From Synechocystis sp. PCC 7509 (GTDB lineage: Bacteria; Cyanobacteriota; Cyanobacteriia; Cyanobacteriales; Chroococcidiopsidaceae): 64,000 bases of DNA. Positions 8,024-13,642 of this stretch are shown here, in pieces. The DNA lies in the NCBI RefSeq assembly GCF_000332075.2, contig NZ_ALVU02000001.1:2926324-2990323 (forward strand), in the 5' to 3' direction. A program made the position numbers and the translations under genes. Under the pieces are notes generated by a model. That model was given only the letters and a program-made list of their open reading frames with translations. It did no database searches and was not told the DNA's origin. Numbering within the stretch: position 1 is the stretch's first letter; every line of letters begins with the position of its first letter.

Positions 8024-8590
8024 ATGACTACAGTTACTCCAAAACGTTTTTCTTTAGCAGAATATCACCGTTTAATTGAGTTGGGTTTTTTTCAAGGAAA
8101 CGAGCGAGTTGAGTTAATTAGAGGTCAAATTATCCAAATGGCAGCAAAAGGTACGCCTCATTCTGTTTGTAATACGCTGTTATTTGGTGAATTATTTACT
8201 CTTTTGCAAGGACAAGCAACTATACGCAACCAAGAACCAATTATTTTAGGTAATGATAGCGAACCCGAACCTGATTTAGTTATAGTTCGCAATCGAGGCG
8301 ATCGCTATTTAGATAGTCATCCTGGTATTGCAGATATTTTATTAGTAATTGAGGTGTCAGATTCAACTCTAAAATACGACCAAGAAACTAAATTATCTCT
8401 CTACGCTGAATCGGGAATTGATAACTATTGGTTGTTTAATTTAGTGGCTAACTGTCTAGAAGCTTATAGCCAACCTTTTCAAATCACAGGTAAATTTGAG
8501 TATGCTAGAAAACAAGTTTATTTACCCAGTGCTGCAATTAATTTGCCTTTTTCAACTGTAACTCTCGATTTATCTAAAGTTTTTCCTTAA
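8024..8590 (+). CDS. Uma2 family (DUF820) PD-(D/E)XK nuclease-like protein
   Basis: This 188-aa protein has the cyanobacterial Uma2/DUF820 pattern: RFSLAEYHRLIELGFFQGNERVELIRGQIIQM at the start, PEPDLVIVR near residue 85 and ILLVIEVSDSTLKYDQETKLSLYAESGIDNYWLFN. The acidic residues in EPDLV and the IEVSDST-K signature match the PD-(D/E)XK fold core. Cyanobacterial genomes often hold dozens of copies with no proven role. It stands alone on the plus strand between kptA and the AAA ATPase, ending one base before the ATPase stop on the other strand. It is a common solitary gene, so I do not tie it to the RNA-repair neighbours. Confidence 0.9.
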   Translation: MTTVTPKRFSLAEYHRLIELGFFQGNERVELIRGQIIQMAAKGTPHSVCNTLLFGELFTLLQGQATIRNQEPIILGNDSEPEPDLVIVRNRGDRYLDSHPGIADILLVIEVSDSTLKYDQETKLSLYAESGIDNYWLFNLVANCLEAYSQPFQITGKFEYARKQVYLPSAAINLPFSTVTLDLSKVFP

Positions 8591-8591
8591 A

Positions 8592-9800
8592 CTAAATAAA
8601 ACGCTGAGTAAATTCGTAAATTAAATCAACTCTACCTTTACGTAACATAGCTGGATCTAGTCTTTCGGTAGTATTGCAAGTCATTAACACAACTAACTTT
8701 TGCTGTGATTGAATACCTGCTTCATCAATCACGCTTTGATACAAAGTACCGTCTAGTAAACTCAAAATATGCTCAGTTTTATTGTTAGATTGAGCAGCTA
8801 TATTTGCTCTATTTTGAGCTAAATTATCTGCCTCATTAATAATTAAACAAATCCGCTCTAAATAACTAGGTGGTACAAAGTTTTCTACCGCATCATGGTC
8901 TAATATAAAAATTACATATCCCAAAGGCATCAAAATTTCTTTAGCTACCGCTTGCGTCCAAGCAGTTTTACCCGTACCTGGATCGCCTTGGACTAAAACA
9001 GCCAAATGATCTTGCTCTAAAATTGCTTGCTGTACTGTATCTGTAAAACTTTGAATATTTCTAGGAAATGTATTAATTGGAAACTGACTATTAACTTTTC
9101 CTACACGGCTTTGATAACCGCTTAACATGACTGCCAAATTGTAAGTAGCTTTGTTAACTATTTGCCCTAATTCTTTAGCAATTAAGGTAAATTGTCTCTG
9201 AGTTAAACCTGCATGACTTATTTGCAGCCAAAGCTCGTATTTAGACCAATAAGCTAAAACTACACCGACATTTTCTAAGCTTTTCCAATCAACAAATCGC
9301 TCTACAGGATAATAAAAATACCGATCTTGAAAGCGTTGAGTAATAGAATCGGGATGACCTAATATTTCTAGCACTTTAAGCACGGTAATTTCTTGCAAGC
9401 GATTGAGGACGTAATCAATCGGAATGCTGTCGCGGCTAACTTCTTGAGTGATAGGCGTTGCTGTACTCAAAACATCTTTGTAGTTATAATCTGGCGCTGG
9501 TGGTTCGGGGGTGATGTAGTCCCAAAATTCGTTTATATCCGAACGAGTGTAATCAGAAAAAACGTTTAAGATATTTGCCCACCAGCTATGATTAGTACGA
9601 GTAATAGCGTCCGCAAGATCGCTAACTAAATCTATAGTTTGGTGGGTAAGTTCGCCAGGATCGCTACTTGCAACCTGCCAAAGATAGCCTAAATCTATCT
9701 CCCTCTGCAATGGTTTCCAACCAGCGCCTAATAAATCTCGATCTTTGACTTCGCGGTATTGAGGATTGCTTTCATAATTGCTAAAGTGTCTAACGCCCAT
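8592..9800 (-). CDS. AAA+ ATPase paired with RNA ligase
   Basis: This 402-aa protein has a novel-looking N-terminal half (residues 1-245, helical, no recognised domain) followed by an AAA+ module. The Walker A is GDPGTGKT at 272-279. The Walker B is unusual: ICLIINEAD at about 317-325, with Asn where most AAA+ proteins have the magnesium-binding Asp (the usual form is DE). Sensor 1 is VVLMTCNTTERLD, and a late DPAMLRKGRVD resembles the sensor/arginine-finger region of membrane or proteasome-type AAA proteins. It follows the RNA ligase by 9 bases, so the two are almost surely co-transcribed. It may remodel RNA or protein substrates for the ligase. That role is inferred from context only. Confidence 0.8.
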   Translation of the reverse strand: MGVRHFSNYESNPQYREVKDRDLLGAGWKPLQREIDLGYLWQVASSDPGELTHQTIDLVSDLADAITRTNHSWWANILNVFSDYTRSDINEFWDYITPEPPAPDYNYKDVLSTATPITQEVSRDSIPIDYVLNRLQEITVLKVLEILGHPDSITQRFQDRYFYYPVERFVDWKSLENVGVVLAYWSKYELWLQISHAGLTQRQFTLIAKELGQIVNKATYNLAVMLSGYQSRVGKVNSQFPINTFPRNIQSFTDTVQQAILEQDHLAVLVQGDPGTGKTAWTQAVAKEILMPLGYVIFILDHDAVENFVPPSYLERICLIINEADNLAQNRANIAAQSNNKTEHILSLLDGTLYQSVIDEAGIQSQQKLVVLMTCNTTERLDPAMLRKGRVDLIYEFTQRFI

Positions 9801-9809
9801 AATCTTGTT

Positions 9810-10799
9810 TTAGTGTAATTCCGTTCCGCCACTACGCAATAAATAGCGATCGCTAATTAACTTCAATACTACTCGACCAATTTCCGGGTGGGTTCTTTCC
9901 CTCACAGGTTGAACTACGACACCTTCCATAATCGATTTTTCATCTACAACGCTATCAGCATTGTTAAATTGCGATACTGCTTCCCAACTGTAAGCACCTC
10001 TATAAAGTACAGGAACTTGAGGTAAAGAGTATTGGTTGCAAAAAATTCTAAATTCTTCAAAATCTAAAAACTTGCCGTTATTTTTAACAGCAAATATAGC
10101 TATCCCTATTTTACCGTTAGACAAGCCGTATTTAATATCTTGAACGCCATATATCTCTCCAAATACTTGAGTGTTTATAGGCAGATTTTGCAAAAAATTT
10201 TGCTCGTTGTAAGCACGAATATAAACTAAGTTTTTATTTGTAGCATTATTTTCCCAAAAGTAATTATGGCTGCTGATATGAGTGCCATCTTCATCAACTA
10301 GCACGGTGAAATTAGTACCGTGAATTTTTTCTGTGATTACTACTTCTTCCCCTATTTGTAAAACATCTTGATAGCGTTTAAGATGTTCGGGACTAGGAAA
10401 CTTGTATTGTCCGATAGCAGATTCTACATCCCCGTTCATATTTTGAGGGACAGGATACTCATACTTAGTTACGCCGAAATGTTCTGTAACATCATCTCCT
10501 ATATTGCCTTTGAAATCCGTCTCAACAGGAATAAGTAAACCTTCAGAAAATATGCCCCTTAGTTTAGCAGCCCGGAGTTTTTTACTATAGTAAGAACGGA
10601 TACCAAATTTATCTAAAAAGTCATCGGGAATGACGCTATCAATAGGAAAATAAAAAGCCAAGTCACCAATTTTAAAATTTCCTTTAGCAGTAATTACTTG
10701 ATAAGCCATACCTTCAATACTGGAAATGTCTAGTCGGTCAGCATTGGGATGGGAATTAATATTACTAATTTTAACTACTTCTACTTTAAAAATACTCAT
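9810..10799 (-). CDS. RNA ligase, Rnl5/DraRnl-like
   Basis: This 329-aa protein resembles the Deinococcus DRB0094 (Rnl5) ligase layout. An N-terminal OB-like domain (residues 1-115: SNINSHPNADRLDIS, KIGDLAFYFPIDSVIP) precedes a C-terminal nucleotidyltransferase. Motif I is EKIHGTN, with the adenylated Lys at 158. Motif III is VFGEIYG, motif IV is MEGVVVQP and motif V is RVVLKLIS. All catalytic motifs are intact. Enzymes of this type seal 3'-OH/5'-phosphate RNA nicks. An AGGTGG ribosome site precedes the ATG. The gene lies about 95 bases downstream of the last tRNA of the array on the same strand, with no terminator visible, and is followed at once by the AAA ATPase. tRNA or other nicked RNA is the likely substrate, by inference. 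Confidence 0.88.
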   Translation of the reverse strand: MSIFKVEVVKISNINSHPNADRLDISSIEGMAYQVITAKGNFKIGDLAFYFPIDSVIPDDFLDKFGIRSYYSKKLRAAKLRGIFSEGLLIPVETDFKGNIGDDVTEHFGVTKYEYPVPQNMNGDVESAIGQYKFPSPEHLKRYQDVLQIGEEVVITEKIHGTNFTVLVDEDGTHISSHNYFWENNATNKNLVYIRAYNEQNFLQNLPINTQVFGEIYGVQDIKYGLSNGKIGIAIFAVKNNGKFLDFEEFRIFCNQYSLPQVPVLYRGAYSWEAVSQFNNADSVVDEKSIMEGVVVQPVRERTHPEIGRVVLKLISDRYLLRSGGTELH

Positions 10800-10894
10800 G
10801 AACCACCTGGATAAAAAACGGAAGATAAGCGAATCTAACTAATATATTTTTCTGTGTATTTAAAGTTACCGACCATTTAGTAGCATCTTGCGAG

Positions 10895-10969
10895 GGTGTC
10901 TGACGGGAGTTGAACCCGCTATTACTGGCATCACAAACCAGCGTCGCCACCGCTTTGACTTCAGACACC
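10895..10969 (-). tRNA. tRNA-His(GTG), last tRNA of the array
   Basis: The minus strand folds with acceptor GTGTCTG/CAGACAC, a 3-bp D stem, anticodon stem CTGGT/GCCAG and loop TTGTGAT (anticodon GTG), and a T arm with loop TTCAACT. It carries the histidine identity pair G-1:C73. CCA is not encoded. It looks functional. It is the unit closest to the RNA ligase. Confidence 0.88.
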
Positions 10970-10983
10970 ATTAGGGAATAGAA

Positions 10984-11058
10984 CTGGGGAGGCAGGAATC
11001 GAACCTGCGAGATCCTGAGTCAAAGTCAGGTGGCTTTGCCAACGTCGCCTACTCCCCA
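10984..11058 (-). tRNA. tRNA-Gln(TTG), in array
   Basis: The fold has acceptor TGGGGAG/CTCCCCA with the U1:A72 pair typical of bacterial tRNA-Gln, D stem GGC/GCC, anticodon stem CCTGA/TCAGG with loop CTTTGAC (anticodon TTG), and T stem GCAGG/CCTGC. All stems pair well. CCA is not encoded. It is spaced 14 bases from tRNA-His. Confidence 0.9.
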
Positions 11059-11063
11059 ATAAA

Positions 11064-11138
11064 TGGCTGCCTCTGTAGGAGTTGAACCTGCAACTCGCCC
11101 GTTAACAACGGGACGCTCTGCCATTGAGCTAGGAGGCA
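11064..11138 (-). tRNA. tRNA-Asn(GTT), in array, encoded CCA
   Basis: The acceptor TGCCTCC pairs with AGAGGCA with a mismatch at the last position. The D arm is AGCTCAATGGCAGAGC. The anticodon loop is TTGTTAA (GTT). The T arm has a C-A mismatch. Unlike its two neighbours it ends GCCA, so CCA is encoded. The mismatches suggest relaxed selection, but it is probably still recognisable as a tRNA. It lies 5 bases from tRNA-Gln. Confidence 0.78.
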
Positions 11139-11169
11139 TTCAACTTGATAATTTGGCATTTAATCAAGG

Positions 11170-11217
11170 AAGAAAGAGGGATTTGAACCAAGGGCAGATA
11201 TTAAACCGTATTTTCTT
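11170..11217 (-). pseudogene. tRNA-like remnant lacking the D arm
   Basis: A 48-base unit has a possible acceptor AAGAAAA/(C)TTTCTT, one arm with loop TTTAATA (possible TAA anticodon) and a T-like arm with GGTTCAAATCC. No D arm is present. It falls in register with the array. It is either a decayed tRNA-Leu-like gene or a truncated tRNA-like transcript. Confidence 0.45.
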
Positions 11218-11229
11218 AGCCGGAGGACA

Positions 11230-11291
11230 CTATCAGATTTGAACCAGCAAAGCAATCAAGCGGCGCTTTACTGTTAAGCTACGCTGCGATA
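11230..11291 (-). pseudogene. degenerate tRNA-like unit, T stem 3' side lost
   Basis: A good D arm (TAGCTTAACAGTAAAGC) is followed by a weakly paired anticodon region containing CTTGATT and a T loop (GGTTCAAAT). The 3' strand of the T stem is missing: only about seven bases remain before the end. The anticodon is not secure (Gln-, Ser- or Ile-like readings are possible). Confidence 0.45.
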
Positions 11292-11320
11292 CCTTCGGTA
11301 AGCTTCGATAACACATTTAA

Positions 11321-11391
11321 GACTGAGGTGATTGAATTTACGAATAAAGGCTTTGCACACCTTCCCCCCTAAACCACTTGGGTACTCAGTC
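11321..11391 (-). pseudogene. tRNA-Cys(GCA)-like, shortened T arm
   Basis: The acceptor GACTGAG/CTCAGTC pairs over all seven positions. The D arm is CCC/GGG. The anticodon stem-loop AAGGT-GTGCAAA-GCCTT gives anticodon GCA, followed by TTTAT as in ordinary cyanobacterial tRNA-Cys. The T arm (GTAAATTCAATCAC) can pair only two positions because about three bases of its 3' strand are absent. The perfect acceptor argues against simple decay. Confidence 0.55.
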
Positions 11392-11400
11392 TCAAGCACA

Positions 11401-11471
11401 GCGACGAGAATCAAAAAGAGCAACATTCCGGCAGACAACCGGACGCTCTAATCAATTGAGCTACACCGCGA
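11401..11471 (-). pseudogene. tRNA-Asp(GTC)-like, first unit of the array, abnormal T arm
   Basis: The D arm (TAGCTCAATTGATTAGAGC) is textbook. The anticodon stem TCCGG/CCGGA holds loop TTGTCTG, anticodon GTC, but with T37 instead of the usual purine. The acceptor GCGGTG/CGTCGC pairs only with wobbles. The T arm (GCTCTTTTTGATTC) lacks several 3'-strand bases. Probably not a normal substrate for translation. Confidence 0.5.
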
Positions 11472-11538
11472 TTAATGGTGGAATTATTTAGTTTTTATGG
11501 TTTTAATGCTTAAGTTCTTTATCTTTTACATTACATTT

Positions 11539-11567
11539 ATAATACAAAAATACTACAAGCTTGTCAA
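11539..11567 (-). promoter_or_regulatory. sigma70-type promoter of the tRNA array
   Basis: On the minus strand a perfect -35 TTGACA (11562-11567) and -10 TATTAT (11539-11544) are separated by exactly 17 bases. Transcription would start near 11532, about 60 bases before the first tRNA-like unit, and run through all seven units towards the RNA ligase. No terminator is seen between tRNA-His and the ligase. Confidence 0.75.
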
Positions 11568-11676
11568 GGGGTAAAGGCAACGATTTTAAAAAATGCTACA
11601 TTTGCCTTTACGTGCGATCGCGTATTCCAAAAAAGGCGCAGCCGTTGCGCCTCCCTCTCATCGGGTAATAGGTTCG

Positions 11677-12066
11677 TTACTCGCTCAATACCGAAGCACT
11701 AACTTGAGATTCTTGCCACAACTTCAGCAAAAAGAACTCAACCGAGTGAGACATTACAGCAACAAACACACCCTCATCACTGTCAGCTTTTGAGCTTACC
11801 CAAGTACCTTCGATACTGACTTCAAGATACTCAGCATCGCCAGCACTCAAACGAATAGACTCTAGATCAAGCCGTCTGATTTCAAGCGCCAATGTATCTA
11901 AACCTGGCAAATCCGCAGGGAGCAAAAACGAAGCCGTAGTTGGTTCAATGCACAAAGATTCGCCAACGCGCAGCGCCAAAATTACCCGCCCTTGTACCCA
12001 CTCCTCTAAGGATTTGGCTAAGTATTCCAAATAAAAACCAGTCTCGATATAAGTTAGTTTCAGCAT
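11677..12066 (-). CDS. conserved cyanobacterial protein, alr0857-like
   Basis: Starting at ATG 12066 this encodes a 129-aa acidic soluble protein, MLKLTYIETGFYLEYLAKSL..., ending FFLLKLWQESQVSASVLSE. The N-terminal YxETGFYLE stretch and the central ESLCIEPTTASFLLPADLPGL are the parts I remember as conserved in a cyanobacteria-wide family named after Anabaena alr0857. No function is known to me. The upstream in-frame ATG (12114) would add 16 residues without conserved character, so the internal start is preferred. The HNH nuclease gene ends 17 bases upstream on the same strand, so the two may be co-transcribed. Confidence 0.75.
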   Translation of the reverse strand: MLKLTYIETGFYLEYLAKSLEEWVQGRVILALRVGESLCIEPTTASFLLPADLPGLDTLALEIRRLDLESIRLSAGDAEYLEVSIEGTWVSSKADSDEGVFVAVMSHSVEFFLLKLWQESQVSASVLSE

Positions 12067-12083
12067 TGTCCTTGAGTTTCCAC

Positions 12084-12599
12084 CTATGGGGAGTAGGCAC
12101 TTTCGCCGTGCCAAAAATTTTCAGCAAAAGCCACCGTCGGGTGCATGGGGGCTTTTGGTTTGGTATGTAGCGGCATCCCCGCTTCAAGAGGGGTGCGATC
12201 GCGCTTGCGTTGATTGCAGGATTCGCAAGCTGTGACGACGTTATCCCACTTATGTTCGCCGCCTTTGGACACCGGAATTACATGATCCAATGTCAAACGC
12301 TTGTTGCTACCGCAGTATTGGCAACTTTGGTTATCTCGTTTCAAAACCTCGCGCCGATTTACTGGGGGAATTTTCCAAATCCGCTCAGTGCTGGCAATCG
12401 TTAAGCGGAGGTGCTGGGGGACAGCAATAACCAAATTAGGCGACCTTACAAACCAAGTCTCGCTGCCAAAATCTAGGGCTTCGGCTTTTCCCAATACTAT
12501 CAGCGCGATCGCCCGTCTGATATTGACGCTGCTAATCGGTAAATAATTTCTAGAGAACACCACAACCGTTCGATCTAATATGTGCGCTGTACTCGTCAC
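12084..12599 (-). CDS. HNH endonuclease family protein
   Basis: The C-terminal half carries a clear HNH module: CQYCG, then LTLDHVIPVSKGGEHKWDNVVTACESCNQRKRDRTP, with the paired CxxC zinc knuckles and the catalytic D-H. The N-terminal half (VVFSRNYLPISSVNIRRAIALIVLGKAEALDF) is the usual cyanobacterial extension. The start is placed at GTG 12599 because AGGAG lies seven bases before it; the upstream ATG (12614) contains that ribosome site. The protein is 171 aa. Stand-alone relatives are widespread in cyanobacteria and their targets are unknown. Nothing indicates an intron here. A strong hairpin lies just upstream. Confidence 0.85.
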   Translation of the reverse strand: MTSTAHILDRTVVVFSRNYLPISSVNIRRAIALIVLGKAEALDFGSETWFVRSPNLVIAVPQHLRLTIASTERIWKIPPVNRREVLKRDNQSCQYCGSNKRLTLDHVIPVSKGGEHKWDNVVTACESCNQRKRDRTPLEAGMPLHTKPKAPMHPTVAFAENFWHGESAYSP

Positions 12600-12618
12600 A
12601 ACTAGGCTCCTCATATAA

Positions 12619-12653
12619 AAACCCCCGCTTCTACTATTTAGAGGCGGGGGCTA
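12619..12653 (-). terminator. terminator-like hairpin upstream of the HNH gene
   Basis: CCCCCGC pairs with GCGGGGG, extended by TCTA/TAGA, with a CTATT loop. On the minus strand it is followed by TTTTTAT, as in an intrinsic terminator. It lies about 20 bases before the HNH start codon, so it could be an attenuator or end a short upstream RNA. Confidence 0.65.
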
Positions 12654-12856
12654 AAAATGACTAAAAGTCTTTTATTGCTATTTTGGCAAGGCTGTTTTTT
12701 GCCTGTACCCCCCACTTCGATGATTGCTTTGCAGTGCCAGATTTAGTTGGCTGCTGCCCGAATATGCCAAGTCATGATGATTTCCTGATGTAATTGTTCT
12801 TTGCTCTAGGCGATCGCTGCCTATAAATAGACACTCCACTAACATAGCCGTCGATT

Positions 12857-12878
12857 CCCAATTTTCTAGAAAATTGGG
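12857..12878. repeat. perfect 22-bp palindrome
   Basis: CCCAATTTTC followed by TAGAAAATTGGG reads the same on both strands over all 22 bases. It sits 131 bases before the RHH gene start. It could be an operator for a dimeric repressor or a cruciform. Whether the RHH protein itself binds it is unknown. Confidence 0.6.
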
Positions 12879-13008
12879 TAGCAATGATTGGGAGAGCAAT
12901 AAATATTTCAAAGAAGATTTCACCTGTGACATCCGCGACTTGAACATTCCTTTAAACATACTACACTTGTATTACTATCCTGTCCAGATATTTAGGAGAA
13001 AAGACCCT

Positions 13009-13344
13009 GTGCATACACTAAATCGTACCACCACGACCGAAATGGAAGTTACCAGCATCCGCCTAGAGCGGGAACTGAAAGACAAACTTAAGGAACTTTC
13101 TGGCAATGTCGGCTATCAAGCATTAATTAGAGACATCTTATGGAACTATGTACAGCAAAAATCCGGTGATTATCAAACATCTATTTCGCCCACCGATATT
13201 CGAGCCAGTGTCGCAGCGATCGCCGAAAAAGAAGTTCGTTGCGCACTTACAGGACAATTAATTCGTCCGCAAGAAGCAATGTTGCTAGGATTTACCACGA
13301 ATGGCGATTTAGTGCCTCTAAGTATAGAAAGCTTACCTAAGTAG
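13009..13344 (+). CDS. ribbon-helix-helix-like regulator, conserved in cyanobacteria
   Basis: The GTG at 13009 is chosen because TTTAGGAGAA ends eight bases upstream; the longer frame from 12874 would start inside the palindrome and add junk. The 111-aa product has an RHH-like N-terminal region, EVTSIRLERELKDKLKELSGNVGYQALIRDILWNYVQQ (described here in two parts: strand EVTSIRL, then two helices), typical of dimeric DNA-binding proteins. The C-terminal part (CALTGQLIRPQEAMLLGFTT) looks like a small beta domain with a possible ligand role. It is transcribed alone and closed by a terminator. Family function unknown to me. Confidence 0.75.
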   Translation: MHTLNRTTTTEMEVTSIRLERELKDKLKELSGNVGYQALIRDILWNYVQQKSGDYQTSISPTDIRASVAAIAEKEVRCALTGQLIRPQEAMLLGFTTNGDLVPLSIESLPK

Positions 13345-13368
13345 TTTTTTGGCTTAAAAGGTACAAAT

Positions 13369-13401
13369 AAGGCGAACAGAGGTAGATCATCTGTTCGCCT
13401 T
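13369..13401 (+). terminator. intrinsic terminator after the RHH gene
   Basis: A perfect 12-bp stem, AAGGCGAACAGA with TCTGTTCGCCTT, encloses a nine-base loop 24 bases after the stop codon. The T tract is short, but no other role is apparent. The following 240 bases up to 13642 are AT-rich and hold nothing I recognise. Confidence 0.65.
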
Positions 13402-13642
13402 CTAAGTAAATAGGTTAATAAAACCATAATTTTTAATCAAAACCTGCCTTAGTTACTGTACGTAACTTATTAAATAAATTCTTTCACAATCAGCAGAATT
13501 ACCGATTCTATGAAACTAAAAGAAGGATAATCTAGAACATAGATAGCTGAAATTATATTGAGGTATTATTGCTAATTTAATTTTTTAATTCATAACACTT
13601 TAATTTAATTTGATTGCGAACGTGGACAGAGAGATAATATAA

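Larger units (their letters stand above)
12615..13008. other. intergenic region with hairpin, palindrome and possible leader peptide
   Basis: No convincing gene longer than 30 codons is present. It holds a terminator-like hairpin pointing to the minus strand, a perfect 22-bp palindrome, and a HIP1-like octamer. On the minus strand a 10-codon frame (MTWHIRAAAN) is preceded by an AGGAAA ribosome-like site near 12779. A minus-strand transcript starting near 12850 and ending at the hairpin could be a small RNA or leader. A TTTAGGAGAA ribosome site for the next plus-strand gene ends the region. Confidence 0.4.

Noticed and set aside
10786-10971. 61-aa minus-strand frame across the ligase start and tRNA-His
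   Set aside because: It runs through the well-formed tRNA-His and has no conserved features.
12210-12546. Plus-strand frames opposite the HNH gene
   Set aside because: Antisense to a gene with clear zinc and HNH motifs; no conserved content.
12084-12599. Homing endonuclease inside an intron
   Set aside because: The HNH gene stands between ordinary genes with its own ribosome site, and no split gene or intron core flanks it.
12678-12959. 93-aa minus-strand frame upstream of the HNH gene
   Set aside because: Unremarkable composition and an overlap with the palindrome; a short RNA or leader is at least as likely.
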